NCBI GenBank assembly: GCA_016618085.1
Contig: JABLTG010000001.1
Coordinates: forward strand, 3,461-67,460
Source: Neovahlkampfia damariscottae
Lineage: Eukaryota > Heterolobosea > Selenaionea > Neovahlkampfiida > Neovahlkampfiidae
DNA length: 64,000 nucleotides
Direction of reading: 5' to 3'
Numbering within the stretch: the first letter of the stretch is position 1; the number at the start of each line of letters is the position of its first letter. A model generated the notes under the pieces. It did not search any database and had not been told where the DNA came from. It saw only the letters and a list, made by a program, of their open reading frames with translations. The position numbers and the translations under genes were made by a program. Below are positions 22,609 through 32,758 of the stretch, one piece after another.

Positions 22609-24087
22609 ATGAGCAGGAAGTTGAAGATACTGTTAGGATTAGGATTCACATTATTTTCATTGTACATCCTACACACAATTTTCACTTTAAATTTAAGACT
22701 CTCAAAAACAGAACACCAGAAAGAACAATATAAAAGAGATTTACAACAAAAAACTATTGAATATAGAACAATGGAAGAAAATTTAATAAAGTCAAAAAAT
22801 CAAGAAAAAAATTTATATCTGCAAACAATGATTACTAAAAATCAAAAAAAAAAAATTGATTCAAAATTATCAAATGATCGATCGAATGAAGAAGAAAATC
22901 CAAAAATTCCGTTAAAATTGAATATCGTAGTGCAAACTATATCAAGAAAGAATACAGGTTATAACTATTTAGAACAATCTTTTTCAAGTTTTAAAAGAAA
23001 TTTCAACAAAATCAATTTAAAATTTGATTATTTTGCATTTTCAAGAAAGACCAATGAAAAACCAAACATAAAAGATGATTCTTTTCATTTTATTGAAACA
23101 TCAGATGATTTAATTTCAAAATATAAACCTCCTTTGATTAATAAATCCGATCAAAAATCGAAATTGATCTATGAACAAAGCAGAGATTTTTTGAAATTAT
23201 TATTAACTTGGAAACAAAAATGCAAAAAAGATGAAATTTTTTTATTCATGGAAGATGATTTTACAATGTGTCCAAATGCTGCTCTAAACATTGCACAAAT
23301 TTATTTTTGGTCTTTAAAGAGAAAAACCAAATTCCATGCAGTTCGAATAGGTTTTGGTTTTAATGGATTATTACTGCCTTGTAACAATATTGATGAAATG
23401 GTAAATCATATAACTAAATGTTGTTATCATCCTAAGACATATGCTTATCCTCATGATACTGGATTGGCCACTTATTGGTACGCACATCGTAAAGTGGGAA
23501 AAGTGATGTGGACTTTCAGATATAACTTATTTGAGCATATTGGTAAAATATCAACTGTAATGAATGAAGAACACTCATTAATAAATCCAACATGTTATGA
23601 TTCAAATGCCCATCACTTCAACTATTATGGTGAGAAATTTGATACCCAATCATGTCAACATCATATGGTATCTCCATGTAATCAGAAAAGTCATCAACAA
23701 GAATTAGAATTAGTTGATAGGGATAGTGTGCAGTCGAAACCTTTTTTGAGCATGCCAGAAAGAAAGCTATTGATGCAGAAAATGAGTGTTAAAATTTTTG
23801 AAGGAAAGATTGACAAAGTTGCATTCTCATGTAATGATGTTTGTCAAAAAAACAATGCTAAATGTGAAGAACAATTATATCCGTTTGTAAATAATTGTGA
23901 AGAAATGAGAAGCAGGCATCAATGTCATGATCCTTGCTTCGCAGAAGTATATCGTGGATTTCATCATAAAGCTCCATTGTTTGGAAAAAACTACTGTATT
24001 TTTTTAGACCAACCATCATATAAATGTGATATTAAATTCGATTGGAAGGGTTATCATAAACTATGTGCTTGCAAATTAAACAATTAA
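22609..24087 (+). CDS. Type II membrane protein, glycosyltransferase-like
   Basis: Single exon, 492 residues. One N-terminal signal anchor (LKILLGLGFTLFSLYILHTI) followed by a coiled stem is the layout of Golgi transferases. The lumenal part contains FLFMEDDFTMCPNA, an acidic E-D-D motif that could bind metal and sugar nucleotide as DxD does, and RIGFGFNGLLLP. Similar sequence features occur in GnT-IV-like transferases, but I cannot name a substrate. The C-terminal 110 residues are rich in paired cysteines, suggesting a separate lumenal disulphide-bonded module. The next gene, 38 nt downstream, encodes a nucleotide-sugar transporter. Confidence 0.65.
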   Translation: MSRKLKILLGLGFTLFSLYILHTIFTLNLRLSKTEHQKEQYKRDLQQKTIEYRTMEENLIKSKNQEKNLYLQTMITKNQKKKIDSKLSNDRSNEEENPKIPLKLNIVVQTISRKNTGYNYLEQSFSSFKRNFNKINLKFDYFAFSRKTNEKPNIKDDSFHFIETSDDLISKYKPPLINKSDQKSKLIYEQSRDFLKLLLTWKQKCKKDEIFLFMEDDFTMCPNAALNIAQIYFWSLKRKTKFHAVRIGFGFNGLLLPCNNIDEMVNHITKCCYHPKTYAYPHDTGLATYWYAHRKVGKVMWTFRYNLFEHIGKISTVMNEEHSLINPTCYDSNAHHFNYYGEKFDTQSCQHHMVSPCNQKSHQQELELVDRDSVQSKPFLSMPERKLLMQKMSVKIFEGKIDKVAFSCNDVCQKNNAKCEEQLYPFVNNCEEMRSRHQCHDPCFAEVYRGFHHKAPLFGKNYCIFLDQPSYKCDIKFDWKGYHKLCACKLNN

Positions 24088-24101
24088 ATGTTATTTTTCA
24101 T

Positions 24102-24106
24102 CCAAT
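24102..24106 (+). promoter_or_regulatory. CCAAT box of the nucleotide-sugar transporter gene
   Basis: CCAATCAG, 19 nt before the ATG at 24126 and only 14 nt after the stop of the preceding gene. Confidence 0.5.
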
Positions 24107-24125
24107 CAGATTCTTTTTTTCTTTG

Positions 24126-25205
24126 ATGAATTTTTTGACCTCAACGAACAGTTTGTTAGTTTTTGATTTTGTATTTTCAGCAATAACTACAATTACTATA
24201 ACACTTTCATTGACACAAGATGGATATGTTTTGTATTCAATACCCGGAGCTGTTTTACTTTCAGAAATTTTAAAACTAATTTTGTCAACATGTTTTTTCT
24301 TCATTTTTCAATTAAAAAACAATGAAAGTGTAAATTTATTTAAAGGAAATTCATTTCAAACTGTTGTATATGATAGTTTATTTTTCGTTTTACCAGCATT
24401 GCTATTTTCAATTTCAAATAATTTAACATATATTTGTTTGGAGCTTTTACCTCCTCATGTCTATCAATTATTGTTAAATTCAAGAATTATAATAACTGTA
24501 TTTATTTTTAAATTCTTTTTTAAAAAAAGAATCACTATTGTTCAAACACTTTCAATAATAATTTTAATGTCAAATATTGGTCTGTCAAGACTTCAATTGC
24601 AAACTGGAATGTTTGAAATGACTTCTGTAAAATTTATTTTAGGACTTATTGCAATGACATTAATTGTAATATTATCCAGTTTTTCAAATGTTTATTATGA
24701 GTTTATCACAAAAAATCAAAAATCAAATTCAATTTTTTTACAAAATTTTTATTTATTTTTTTATGGAGTTGTCATCAATTTTGTAATATTTTTCATACAA
24801 CACCCAAATTTATCGTCAATTTTTAACAATTACAATGTATTTACTTTTATTTCAATTTTCTTCAATTCAATTTTTGGAATTTTAGTTTTAGTCATTTTGA
24901 AACATTTGAATAATATTTATCACATTTTTATTTCAAGTTTGAGTGTCATTTTAGTTTCTATTGCAAATTTTATTTTTTTCAACGGTTCAATTACACCACA
25001 TTTTCTAATTGCATTGATTATGATCATTTCAAGTTTATTTATTTATTTTTTAGCTGATAATGAAGAATATTTACAAAATCAAGGTAGTTCCAAAAATAAC
25101 TATGAACTGGCAAATCAATCAGAAGAAATTTTTGAAATTGTCCAGCAAAAATTAGAAATCGATATTCAAGAACCAGAAACAACAGAAAATGAAATAAAAT
25201 CGTAA
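24126..25205 (+). CDS. Nucleotide-sugar transporter, UDP-galactose/CMP-sialate type
   Basis: Single exon, about 359 residues with around ten hydrophobic helices. Motifs of the family are SNNLTYICLELLPPHVYQLL in the middle, the tandem LLNSRI, SSFSNVYYEFITK and the C-terminal GSITPHFLIALIMI. Such proteins carry nucleotide sugars from cytosol to Golgi lumen in exchange for the nucleoside monophosphate. The sugar cannot be read from sequence. Next to a candidate Golgi transferase, it may feed it, though the two have separate promoters. Confidence 0.88.
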   Translation: MNFLTSTNSLLVFDFVFSAITTITITLSLTQDGYVLYSIPGAVLLSEILKLILSTCFFFIFQLKNNESVNLFKGNSFQTVVYDSLFFVLPALLFSISNNLTYICLELLPPHVYQLLLNSRIIITVFIFKFFFKKRITIVQTLSIIILMSNIGLSRLQLQTGMFEMTSVKFILGLIAMTLIVILSSFSNVYYEFITKNQKSNSIFLQNFYLFFYGVVINFVIFFIQHPNLSSIFNNYNVFTFISIFFNSIFGILVLVILKHLNNIYHIFISSLSVILVSIANFIFFNGSITPHFLIALIMIISSLFIYFLADNEEYLQNQGSSKNNYELANQSEEIFEIVQQKLEIDIQEPETTENEIKS

Positions 25206-25246
25206 CACAAAAGTGCACTTTGAAAAATTTAGTAAATCCAAATTTT

Positions 25247-26799
25247 TTATTTTCTCGTTTTGTAAGTGATAACAGGTTTCATAATAGCTATAACTCTAAT
25301 AATCTCTAAATCAACTAAATCTTTGATGACTCCTTCAATACTTTTGTAAGCTTTTGGCATTTCTTCGTATAATAATTGTTTGTCTTCACAAATCACATGA
25401 CTACTGAATTTCTCAGTTTTACTCAAACTTTTGGAATTCAAATTAGAATCATTTTTTCCTATTTCTAATGATTTAGATCTTTTCCATCTTCTTCCTGCTC
25501 CGTGCGCAACTGAATAACATGATTTTTCTAAATTCTCTTCATTTCCGATGACTAAATAAGAAAAATCTCCTCTTGATCCAGGTATGACAATAGGTCCTTG
25601 ATCATTTGGAGCTGCACCTTTTCTATGCAACCAAAATTCGTTTCCGTCTTTAAATTTGGTGAGAACTACATTGTTATGCCAAATATCTAATATTTTCTTT
25701 AAATCAATTTCTTTTTCTTCCTCTTCATTCAAGATACAGTTCAAAAATCTTTTTCCAATTAATTCTCGATTTGCTTTTGCCCAATCACATGCATTAGAAT
25801 GTTCCTTCAAATATTCTTTGGCTTCTTTTGATGTATCCACTAATCCTTTCACTCCATAACTTTTTTCCATCTTTTCTAAAATTGATTGTCCGTATCCTCT
25901 CGATCCAGAATGAACCAATAAATATAAATTATCTAAATTCAAATTTAATTTTTTAGCTTCAATTTCATCTTCAATTGAATAAATTTCTTGCAATTCAGCG
26001 AAATGATTTCCTCCTCTTTAAAAGGTTAAAAGGTTTATATTCATACCCAACTTTTAAAATTGTTAGAAATAGTGAAAAATGATTACTTGTTCCAAGAGAT
26101 TTTTTATCAAAATCTGTTTCTTCAATATTTCTCGTTTTCAAGAAATTAGAAACATCACCTTCCCATTCACCATCTAAATACAGTTTCTTTATCCACTTTT
26201 CTGGCTTTGATTTATTTTTGTTCAAATTGGTATCAACGAATAACATGCCACAACCAATGTCTCCCCCAATCAAATGTGGATATATTACCGATTCAGTAGC
26301 GAACTATATGGATTAAAATATGGTTTTAAGTGATATTTACAGCAGTTCCAATTGGAAATCCTTTACCTGGATGTAAATCTGGCATTCCAATTGCGTATCG
26401 AACATTGGCCAATGATTTTGAAGTTGAATAAAGTTGTTTTACTGCCTCATCATCAATAAATGATTCTTTAGCAATGATATCAACTATTGGATCTATGGTT
26501 GAAATGTTTTTTAAATCACCAATTACTCTTTCCTCAACTGTTAAAACTTTTTTTTTATCTCCAATGAAATCAGCGTTATTGGAAGATATGACAAAAGAGT
26601 ACTGTTCATTTTCTTTTAAGTTTTCTATGTCTTCCTTGAATAATTCAATACCATTTGTGTCAAATATTCTTGTTGGTTTGTTTATTCTTAGTTTATTTTT
26701 TCCGTTTTTTAGAATCTCTTGGTATAACCTTGGAATTACAACAATTTTTCCATTTTTCAAATCACCATTCTTGTAAATATTAGCTCTAATTTTTGACAT
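25247..26799 (-). CDS. RTCB: RtcB RNA ligase, with a 4-nt micro-exon
   Basis: Exons 26799-26341, 26303-26087, 26050-26047 and 26015-25247 total 482 residues. RtcB joins 2',3'-cyclic phosphate and 5'-OH ends in tRNA splicing. LHPGKGFPIGTA, GGDIGCGM (metal cysteine), LVHSGSRGYGQ, NDQGP and the guanylylated histidine motif AHGAGRR are present. The segment corresponding to G-T-L-G-A-G-N-H-F is restored exactly, as GTIGGGNHFAELQ, only if the four bases TTGG at 26050-26047 are used as an exon between introns of 36 and 31 nt. Other combinations I tried break the frame or delete a conserved residue. Convergent with the transporter gene. Confidence 0.93.
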
Positions 26800-27133
26800 T
26801 CAATTTGTTCTGTCTTTTTGGTTTTCCACAGAAATTGAAAATGTGATCTTTTTAATTGGTGGAAATTATCAAACTCAAAATTGAATGAGTGGATTTCAAT
26901 TTGGTCTATCAACAAAAAAAAAAGTTTCACAGCCTCTGCAGAGTGATACGGAGAGTTGAATTGAACAATACTAAGAGAGAACTCAGAAAACTAAAAAAAG
27001 TATCGATGATTTTGAACAGACTCTGTCTACCAGTGTTTTTCAGAGTATTCACAGATTTCCGACTAATATTTGAATAAATTCGAGAGTAACCGATTTTTTT
27101 ATTCAACCAATCAAATTTATCCACATTTTTTTA
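26800..27133. other. Divergent intergenic region with a possible structured RNA
   Basis: Lies between the starts of RtcB and PDHB. An inverted CCAAT at 26855-26859 serves RtcB and a CCAAT at 27107-27111 serves PDHB. The middle, about 26925-27075, is richer in G and C than its surroundings and holds small self-complementary words (CTCTGCAGAG at 26934, AGACTCTGTCT at 27018). A non-coding RNA is possible, but I recognise no family. Confidence 0.35.
27107..27111 (+). promoter_or_regulatory. CCAAT box of PDHB
   Basis: CCAATCAAATTT, 22 nt before the ATG at 27134. Confidence 0.5.
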
Positions 27134-28420
27134 ATGAAGTCATTGTTAAAAATAACAAAAAATTTAAAGGTTAAGCAATTCTCATCAAGTTCTTTCCTCA
27201 GACAAGAAGTAAACCTAAAAAAAAAAGAAAATTAAAAAAAACTACCAAGATCACTTGCAGAGATGCTCTTAACATGGCTTTAGACGAAGAATTAGCAAGA
27301 GATGATAAAGTATTCATAATGGGTGAAGAAGTTGGTGCATATAATGGTGCTTATAAAATCTCAAAAGGTTTACATGAAAAATACGGTGACTGGAGGTAAA
27401 ACAAAAAAAAATTAAAAAAAAAAAAAAAGAGTTCAAGACACACCAATTACAGGTTTGGATTTTTGTTTTTCAATTTTTTTTTGAAAGAAATGGGGTTTGC
27501 TGGTATCGCAGTTGGAGCAGGTCTTGGTGGTTTAAGACCAATTTGCGAATTTATGACTTTCAATTTTTCAATGCAAGGTTTCATTTATTTAAGTTTAAAT
27601 CATTTAATTAGCTATTGACCATATTATAAACTCATGTGCTAAAGCTCATTATATGTCTGCTGGTCAATTAAAATGTCCAATCGTTTTTAGAGGACCAAAT
27701 GGAGCAGCAGCAGCTGTTGGAGCTCAACATTCACAAGTTTGACATTTAAAAATTCTGTTACTTACCCTTTTAAAGTGTTTTGGTGCTTGGTTTTCATCAG
27801 TTCCTGGATTAAAAGTAATATCTCCTTATTCAGCACAAGATTGCAAGGGTCTTTTAAAAGCAGCAATTAGAGATGATGATCCAGTCGTTTTTCTTGAAAA
27901 TGAAATTATGTACGGTGAAAAATTTGAAGTTGATGAAGACTTCATGTCAAAAGATTATGTTCTTCCAATTGGAAAAGCTCATGTTGAAAGAGCTGGAAAA
28001 GATATAACTATTGTAACTTTTTCAAAACAAGTTGGATTTGCTTTAAAAGCAGCTCAAACTTTATCAGAAAAAAATGGAATTGAAGTTGAAGTTATTAATC
28101 TTCGTTCACTTCGTCCTTTGGATACAGAAACAATTATAAAATCAGTCAAAAAAACAAATCACTTAGTTACTTTAGAAGAAGGATGGCCTCAATCTGGTGT
28201 TGGTGCTGAAGTTATTGCAGCAGTTATGGAAAGTAATTTTTTTTTAATTTTTTAAAATTTTTGAATAGGTGAAGCTTTTGATTATTTAGATGCACCTGCT
28301 ATGAGAATTCATGGAGCTGATATTCCAACTCCTTATGCAGAAATTCTTGAAAAAAAAGCATTTCCACAAATTGATGATATTGTTGAAAATGTCAAAAAAG
28401 CTTTATATAAAAAAAAATAA
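27134..28420 (+). CDS. PDHB: Pyruvate dehydrogenase E1 component subunit beta, mitochondrial
   Basis: Seven exons (27134-27208, 27250-27395, 27430-27452, 27488-27577, 27612-27736, 27776-28232, 28269-28420) give 355 residues, near the 359 of human PDHB. The 23-nt exon 3 is itself very small. It contains [45 protein letters not shown] and [11 protein letters not shown], all conserved. The first exon is a basic, serine-rich presequence ([13 protein letters not shown]). With E1 alpha it decarboxylates pyruvate using thiamine diphosphate, feeding acetyl-CoA to the mitochondrion, so this organism is not restricted to hydrogenosomal pyruvate metabolism. Confidence 0.97.
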
Positions 28421-28519
28421 AAAACCATTTTCTTTCATTTTAAATCGATTTTGTTCACAAAAAATGAATCTGAATTTTATTGGTGCGTTTGACCTGAGGT
28501 TGTAAATTTTTTTGCAGGT

Positions 28520-28524
28520 CCAAT
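28520..28524 (+). promoter_or_regulatory. CCAAT box one base before the Trf4-like ATG
   Basis: CCAATAATG: the pentamer ends one base before the start codon. Confidence 0.45.
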
Positions 28525-28525
28525 A

Positions 28526-30158
28526 ATGAGCGAATCCGTCCAAGAAAAAAATCTTGAAACAAAAGAGAATTTACTTTCTTTATTTGCATCAGACACTTCT
28601 TCATTTAAAGATGAATTATATATGTCTGCACCACAAGAAAAAACAAATTTTTTAAAAAACTCAATTTTATCAAAAATTAGAGATAGAAAAAAAAACAACA
28701 TAGAAGAAGTGGTAGTAGAAGAAGTATCAGAAACTGAAATAAAACCTGAAGAAATACTGGAACCTCAAGAAGCAGAAGAGGATATTTCTCAAGAAGAAGA
28801 AGAAGAAGAAGAAAAAATCTCTTTTGATGATGAATTACAAGAAGATTTTGTCAAGTTACCTGAAGTGATTTCAACTTGGAAAAATGTTCCATGGTTAAAA
28901 AATTCAGTTTCGGAAATTTCAAAACATCCAAATATTCAACTACATGAAGAGATAATTCAATTTTGTAATTTCCTTCAACCAACAGAATTAGAAATAGAAC
29001 ATAGAAAAGATGTCGTTAACCGTTTAACAAAATTACTTAAGCGTGTTCATGAACCTGCTGAACTTCAAATTTTTGGTTCCTACGCAACGTAAGTTTTTTT
29101 TTTTTTTGAAAGAGTTTATAAGAGGTTTTGTTTTACCTGGTTCTGATATTGATTTCAATGTTGTTTCTGATGATTTGACTGAAAGTGAACGTATTCAATT
29201 TCTTGCTCATTTATATGATGTTTTGAGAAAAGACAAGAATACATTGCAAGGATCTGTTGACTTTATAAAATCAGCAAAAGTTCCAATTGTAAAATTTGTT
29301 GATGGAATAACAGGTTTTAAAAAAAAATTTTTTTTAACACAAAAAAATGTTAATAGGACAACATTGTGACATCAGTTTTAACTCGGGTGGTGGTGCAGCT
29401 ATTGAGATAATAAACAAATATTCAGCTCGATATCCAGCAATGAAATATTTAATCACCATCATAAAGTATTTTATGAAACAAAGAGGTTTAAATGAAGTTT
29501 ATACTGGTGGAATATCAAGTTATTCATTAAATCTAATGGTAATATACTTTTTAATTATAAAATTCTATTTTCAAAGTTGATTAGTCACTTACAAATGCAT
29601 ACAAGCAATTATGAAGAAAGTGTTGTAAATTCAACTTCATTGGCAACTTTGTTAGTTGATTTTTTTGCGTTATATGGTATCTATTTTAATCATCAAAGAG
29701 TTGCAGTTGAAGTAACTTCAGGTGGAATTTACAGAGAAAAAAACATTTATGAAAAAAAAAGTTTTGACTCTCGTTTCGTTTTTATTGATCCATCTGATCC
29801 TGATAATAATGTTTCAGGAGGAACACGGAATGTAGCTGCTGTTAAAGAAGCTTTTCGCAGTGCTTTTTCTTTACTTACTTCCAATGCAAAAACTGAATCA
29901 CCTTCAATTTTGTCGAGAATTATAACCATCACAAAAGGTTAGTATTCTTTACTTTTTTTAAAGTTTCAAGAATTGGTGGATAGAAGAGTTTATGTTTTGG
30001 GAGATAAAGAGTTTGAACCTCCTTTGATGGAAACAGCAAAATTACGATTTGGTTCAAACAAGAGAAAAAGTATGGATGGAAAATCTGAAAGACCAAAAAA
30101 AAAGCAAAAAAAAAATAACAAAAAAAAGTATCAAAACAAAAAAAATCAATGGAAGTAA
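28526..30158 (+). CDS. Trf4/PAPD5-type non-canonical poly(A) polymerase
   Basis: Exons 28526-29088, 29123-29313, 29357-29538, 29577-29937 and 29971-30158 give 494 residues. After an acidic N terminus the nucleotidyltransferase motif appears as GSYAT-GFVLPGSDID, restored exactly when the 34-nt intron ends at 29122, with a third carboxylate in HCDISFN. The PAP-associated domain follows (YTGGISSYSLNLM, FNHQRVAVEV). The tail is lysine-rich, likely a nuclear targeting and RNA-binding region. In TRAMP-like complexes such enzymes add short A tails that direct nuclear RNA to the exosome. Confidence 0.9.
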
Positions 30159-30181
30159 TGTTAGTTTTTGAAATAAAAAAA

Positions 30182-31870
30182 TTAATTTTTAATTTTCCAA
30201 ATTTCGTTTTCTTCTCGGATTGAAATTTTTTCATCTGAATCCATTGTATCTCTTAAATGACTTGGTAACAAGCTTTGAAAATTATTGAAATTTTGATAAC
30301 AAATTGGTCTAACCCATCTTGAAAGTGCTGTTGGTCCAACTGCTCCAGATCTAATATCACTACATGCAGGATAAGGACCACCATGATGCATAGCAGATGT
30401 AACTTCAAGTCCTGTTGGAACACCATTCAATAACACTCTTCCAACATTATAGGAAATAAAATCTAGAATGTCATTCATATCATTTGTTTTGATATCATTT
30501 TCTGTAATTTCAAGTGTTGTACTGAGTTGTCCTTCTAATTTGGAATAACAAGTTTTCAAATCATCTAAAGTTTCACATTCAACTACCAATGTGATAGGTC
30601 CAAAAATTTCATTTGATAAAATTTCTGAATTTTCTGAAAAAATTTTTGAATTTGTTTTTAATACAATAGCACCCATATGATCATCTTTTGAATTGTTTTT
30701 ATGAAAAACTTCAACACCTTTAATTGATGAATTTTTTTTGAATCCATTTTCAAATGAAGCTCTAATTCCAGTTGTTAGCATTCTGTGAGGTGGTATGGTT
30801 GGTAAATAGGATTTCAAGGTTTCAAAAAATTCTCTTTTTCCTTCATTTCCTAAAACAAATAATAAACCACTTTAAAAAAGTTTTTGTGTTAAATTTTTTT
30901 TTTGTTTACGGATTTGTGCAGAATTGACCACAACTATTGGTAAAGCTATCCACAAAAGATTTAGCAAATTCTTTAGCATTTTTTTTTAAATAATCTGGAA
31001 AAACGCAACTAAAAATGAATTGTAAATTTTTTTGATTTTTTTTTACATCGGATTTACAGAACCCATTTCAGCATAAACTGGAATTGGAACTTTTCTTTTT
31101 GAAGCTATATCTAATAAAGCTCTACCACCTGGAATTGATCCTGTGAAACCAATTCCTTTAATTGTAGGATCAGAAACAATTTTTCCACCAACAAATTCTT
31201 CTCCGTGTAACATGGAAAAAGTACCTTCTGGCATATCTGATTCTTTAACAGCATCTTGAATTGCTTCAGCAACTAATTCACATGTACCTATGTGAGCAGG
31301 ATGAGCTTTATGAATTACAGGATTTTTAGTGGCCAATGCTGAAATTGTATCACCACCAGCAACACTATAAGCAAATGGAAAATTTGAAGCACCAAAAACT
31401 CCAACAGGTCCAATTGGAATTAATGTTCTTCTCAAGTCTGATTTACCTTCTTGAATAAAAAGTCTACTTTCTGTAAAAGCACCATTTAAAATAGCATCTG
31501 AAAATGATTGTATTTGAAATAAAGTTCTTTGAAATTCACCTGCTAACCTTGGTTTTGCTAAACCAGTTTCATTTCCAGCGATAGCAAGTATTGGTTCTTG
31601 TCTTTGACTTAAAATTGTTTTTATGTTTTGAAGGAATTTATAAACTTCTTTTGTTGTTTTTTTTCTGAAAATTGGTGTTGCTTCTTTTGCTAATTTCATT
31701 GCTTTGTTAATTTCTTCTTCAGTTGCTTCTATCAGTTTTACATTGTTGTTTCTTGTTGAAATTTTTTCAACACCAAGGCTACTTAATTCATTTCCAATGA
31801 AGTTTTTTCCATGTAAAAATCTTTTGTTCAAGTGTTTTAAAACTTGTTGTTTTCCGCTTCTTAGAAACAT
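30182..31870 (-). CDS. Aldehyde dehydrogenase, alpha-ketoglutaric semialdehyde type
   Basis: Exons 31870-31047, 31008-30910 and 30869-30182 give 536 residues. Catalytic cysteine lies in NSCGQFCTNPG and the general base in VYAEMGSVNP. FGASNFPFAYSVAGGDT and KAHPAHIGTCELVAEAI are typical of the 2,5-dioxovalerate / alpha-ketoglutaric semialdehyde branch, which completes bacterial routes of hydroxyproline and pentose or sugar-acid breakdown by making 2-oxoglutarate. The family is bacterial in distribution, so an old transfer is likely. A start preceded by a CCAAT 6 nt away and a TTTATAAAGG box fits; the first 20 residues could be a mitochondrial presequence. Confidence 0.88.
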
Positions 31871-31876
31871 TTTTTT

Positions 31877-31881
31877 ATTGG
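31877..31881 (-). promoter_or_regulatory. CCAAT box (with TATA-like box) of the aldehyde dehydrogenase
   Basis: CCAAT on the minus strand, 6 nt before the ATG, with TTTATAAAGG about 25 nt further upstream. Confidence 0.5.
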
Positions 31882-32303
31882 TTGAAATCTGAACAGAATT
31901 TGCCTTTATAAAAAGAAAACTAGAAATCAAAAAAATGGTTAAAAGGATACATATTTCTGCGAGAATGCTTGAATTTTTGAACCATCAATTAAGTGACCTA
32001 AAAAGTAGTGTGGGAGAAAATTTACAAAAACATTGAAAAACCACAAAAAAAGGACAAAATGATTCACAATTGGAAAGGCAAATTTGATAAATTTCCTTCA
32101 AAATGATCAAAGTAGAGCTAGTTCTATTATCTTGATTTGGAGAACTAAATTGGAATTGGAATCTTCAAGTTTATTTTTACACAATAAACTGTGAATTGGG
32201 TGGTTTATTACCCGGTGTGGGATATCCAACCAATCATATTCCAAAAACTCATTTATAAAAGCAGGAACAAATTGGACAATCAAACATCAAAACAAAGAAA
32301 AAC
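31882..32303. other. Divergent intergenic region
   Basis: Between the aldehyde dehydrogenase and the LEA-like gene. It holds the regulatory boxes of both, and otherwise nothing I can name. Confidence 0.4.
32230..32275 (+). promoter_or_regulatory. CCAAT plus TATA-like promoter of the LEA-like gene
   Basis: CCAATCA at 32230-32236, TTTATAAAAG at 32252-32261 and an inverted CCAAT at 32271-32275 precede the ATG at 32304. It is the clearest combined CCAAT/TATA arrangement in the window. Confidence 0.55.
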
Positions 32304-32522
32304 ATGAGTGAAGTAACAAAAGAAAAAATTTCAGAAACAATGGCAAAAGGAGCTGAAGATGTAAAAGAAAAAGTATCAGACGTCACAGACTCAATAAAAG
32401 AAAAGCATGAGGAAATCAAAGAAAAAAATGCAAAAGAGAAAGCTGAAAAACAGAAAGAGTCTATCATAGAGAAAGCAGGAGAACTCTATGAAGAGACGAA
32501 AAACTATATCACTGGAAACTAA
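32304..32522 (+). CDS. Small LEA-like hydrophilic helical protein
   Basis: 72 residues, no introns, almost wholly composed of K, E, A, S, D and T with an amphipathic repeat (EKISETMAKGAEDVKEKVS, then SIKEKHEEIKEKNAKEK). There is no signal peptide or cysteine. This composition is that of group 3 LEA proteins and similar desiccation- or stress-protective hydrophilins, and of short apolipoprotein-like helices. Function is inferred from composition only. Its promoter has both CCAAT and TATA-like elements, unlike most neighbours, which may mean high or inducible expression. Confidence 0.7.
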   Translation: MSEVTKEKISETMAKGAEDVKEKVSDVTDSIKEKHEEIKEKNAKEKAEKQKESIIEKAGELYEETKNYITGN

Positions 32523-32758
32523 AGTGAAATAAATATTATTTTGAATGTTTCTTTGTTCCTTCTCTGCAGACAATTTAATACAATTAACCAAAGTATTTGA
32601 ATCAACACTTGATGGAAAACATTCTTTCAATTGTCACTGTCGGTTTTATGGAAAAATATGCTGGTAGTTGACAAAATACAAAAAATCATGAATTGTTGAT
32701 ATAATAATATTCTATTAATAGAATTCATGTTTCATTTGAATTATGCATTCTTTTCATA

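Noticed and set aside
26047-26050. Skipping the TTGG segment of RtcB and using an acceptor two bases later
   Set aside because: It would give G-T-R-G-N-H-F, deleting one residue of a strictly spaced motif.
29929-30234. Minus-strand open frame across the end of the Trf4-like gene
   Set aside because: It is a shadow of the lysine-rich tail and the neighbouring dehydrogenase.
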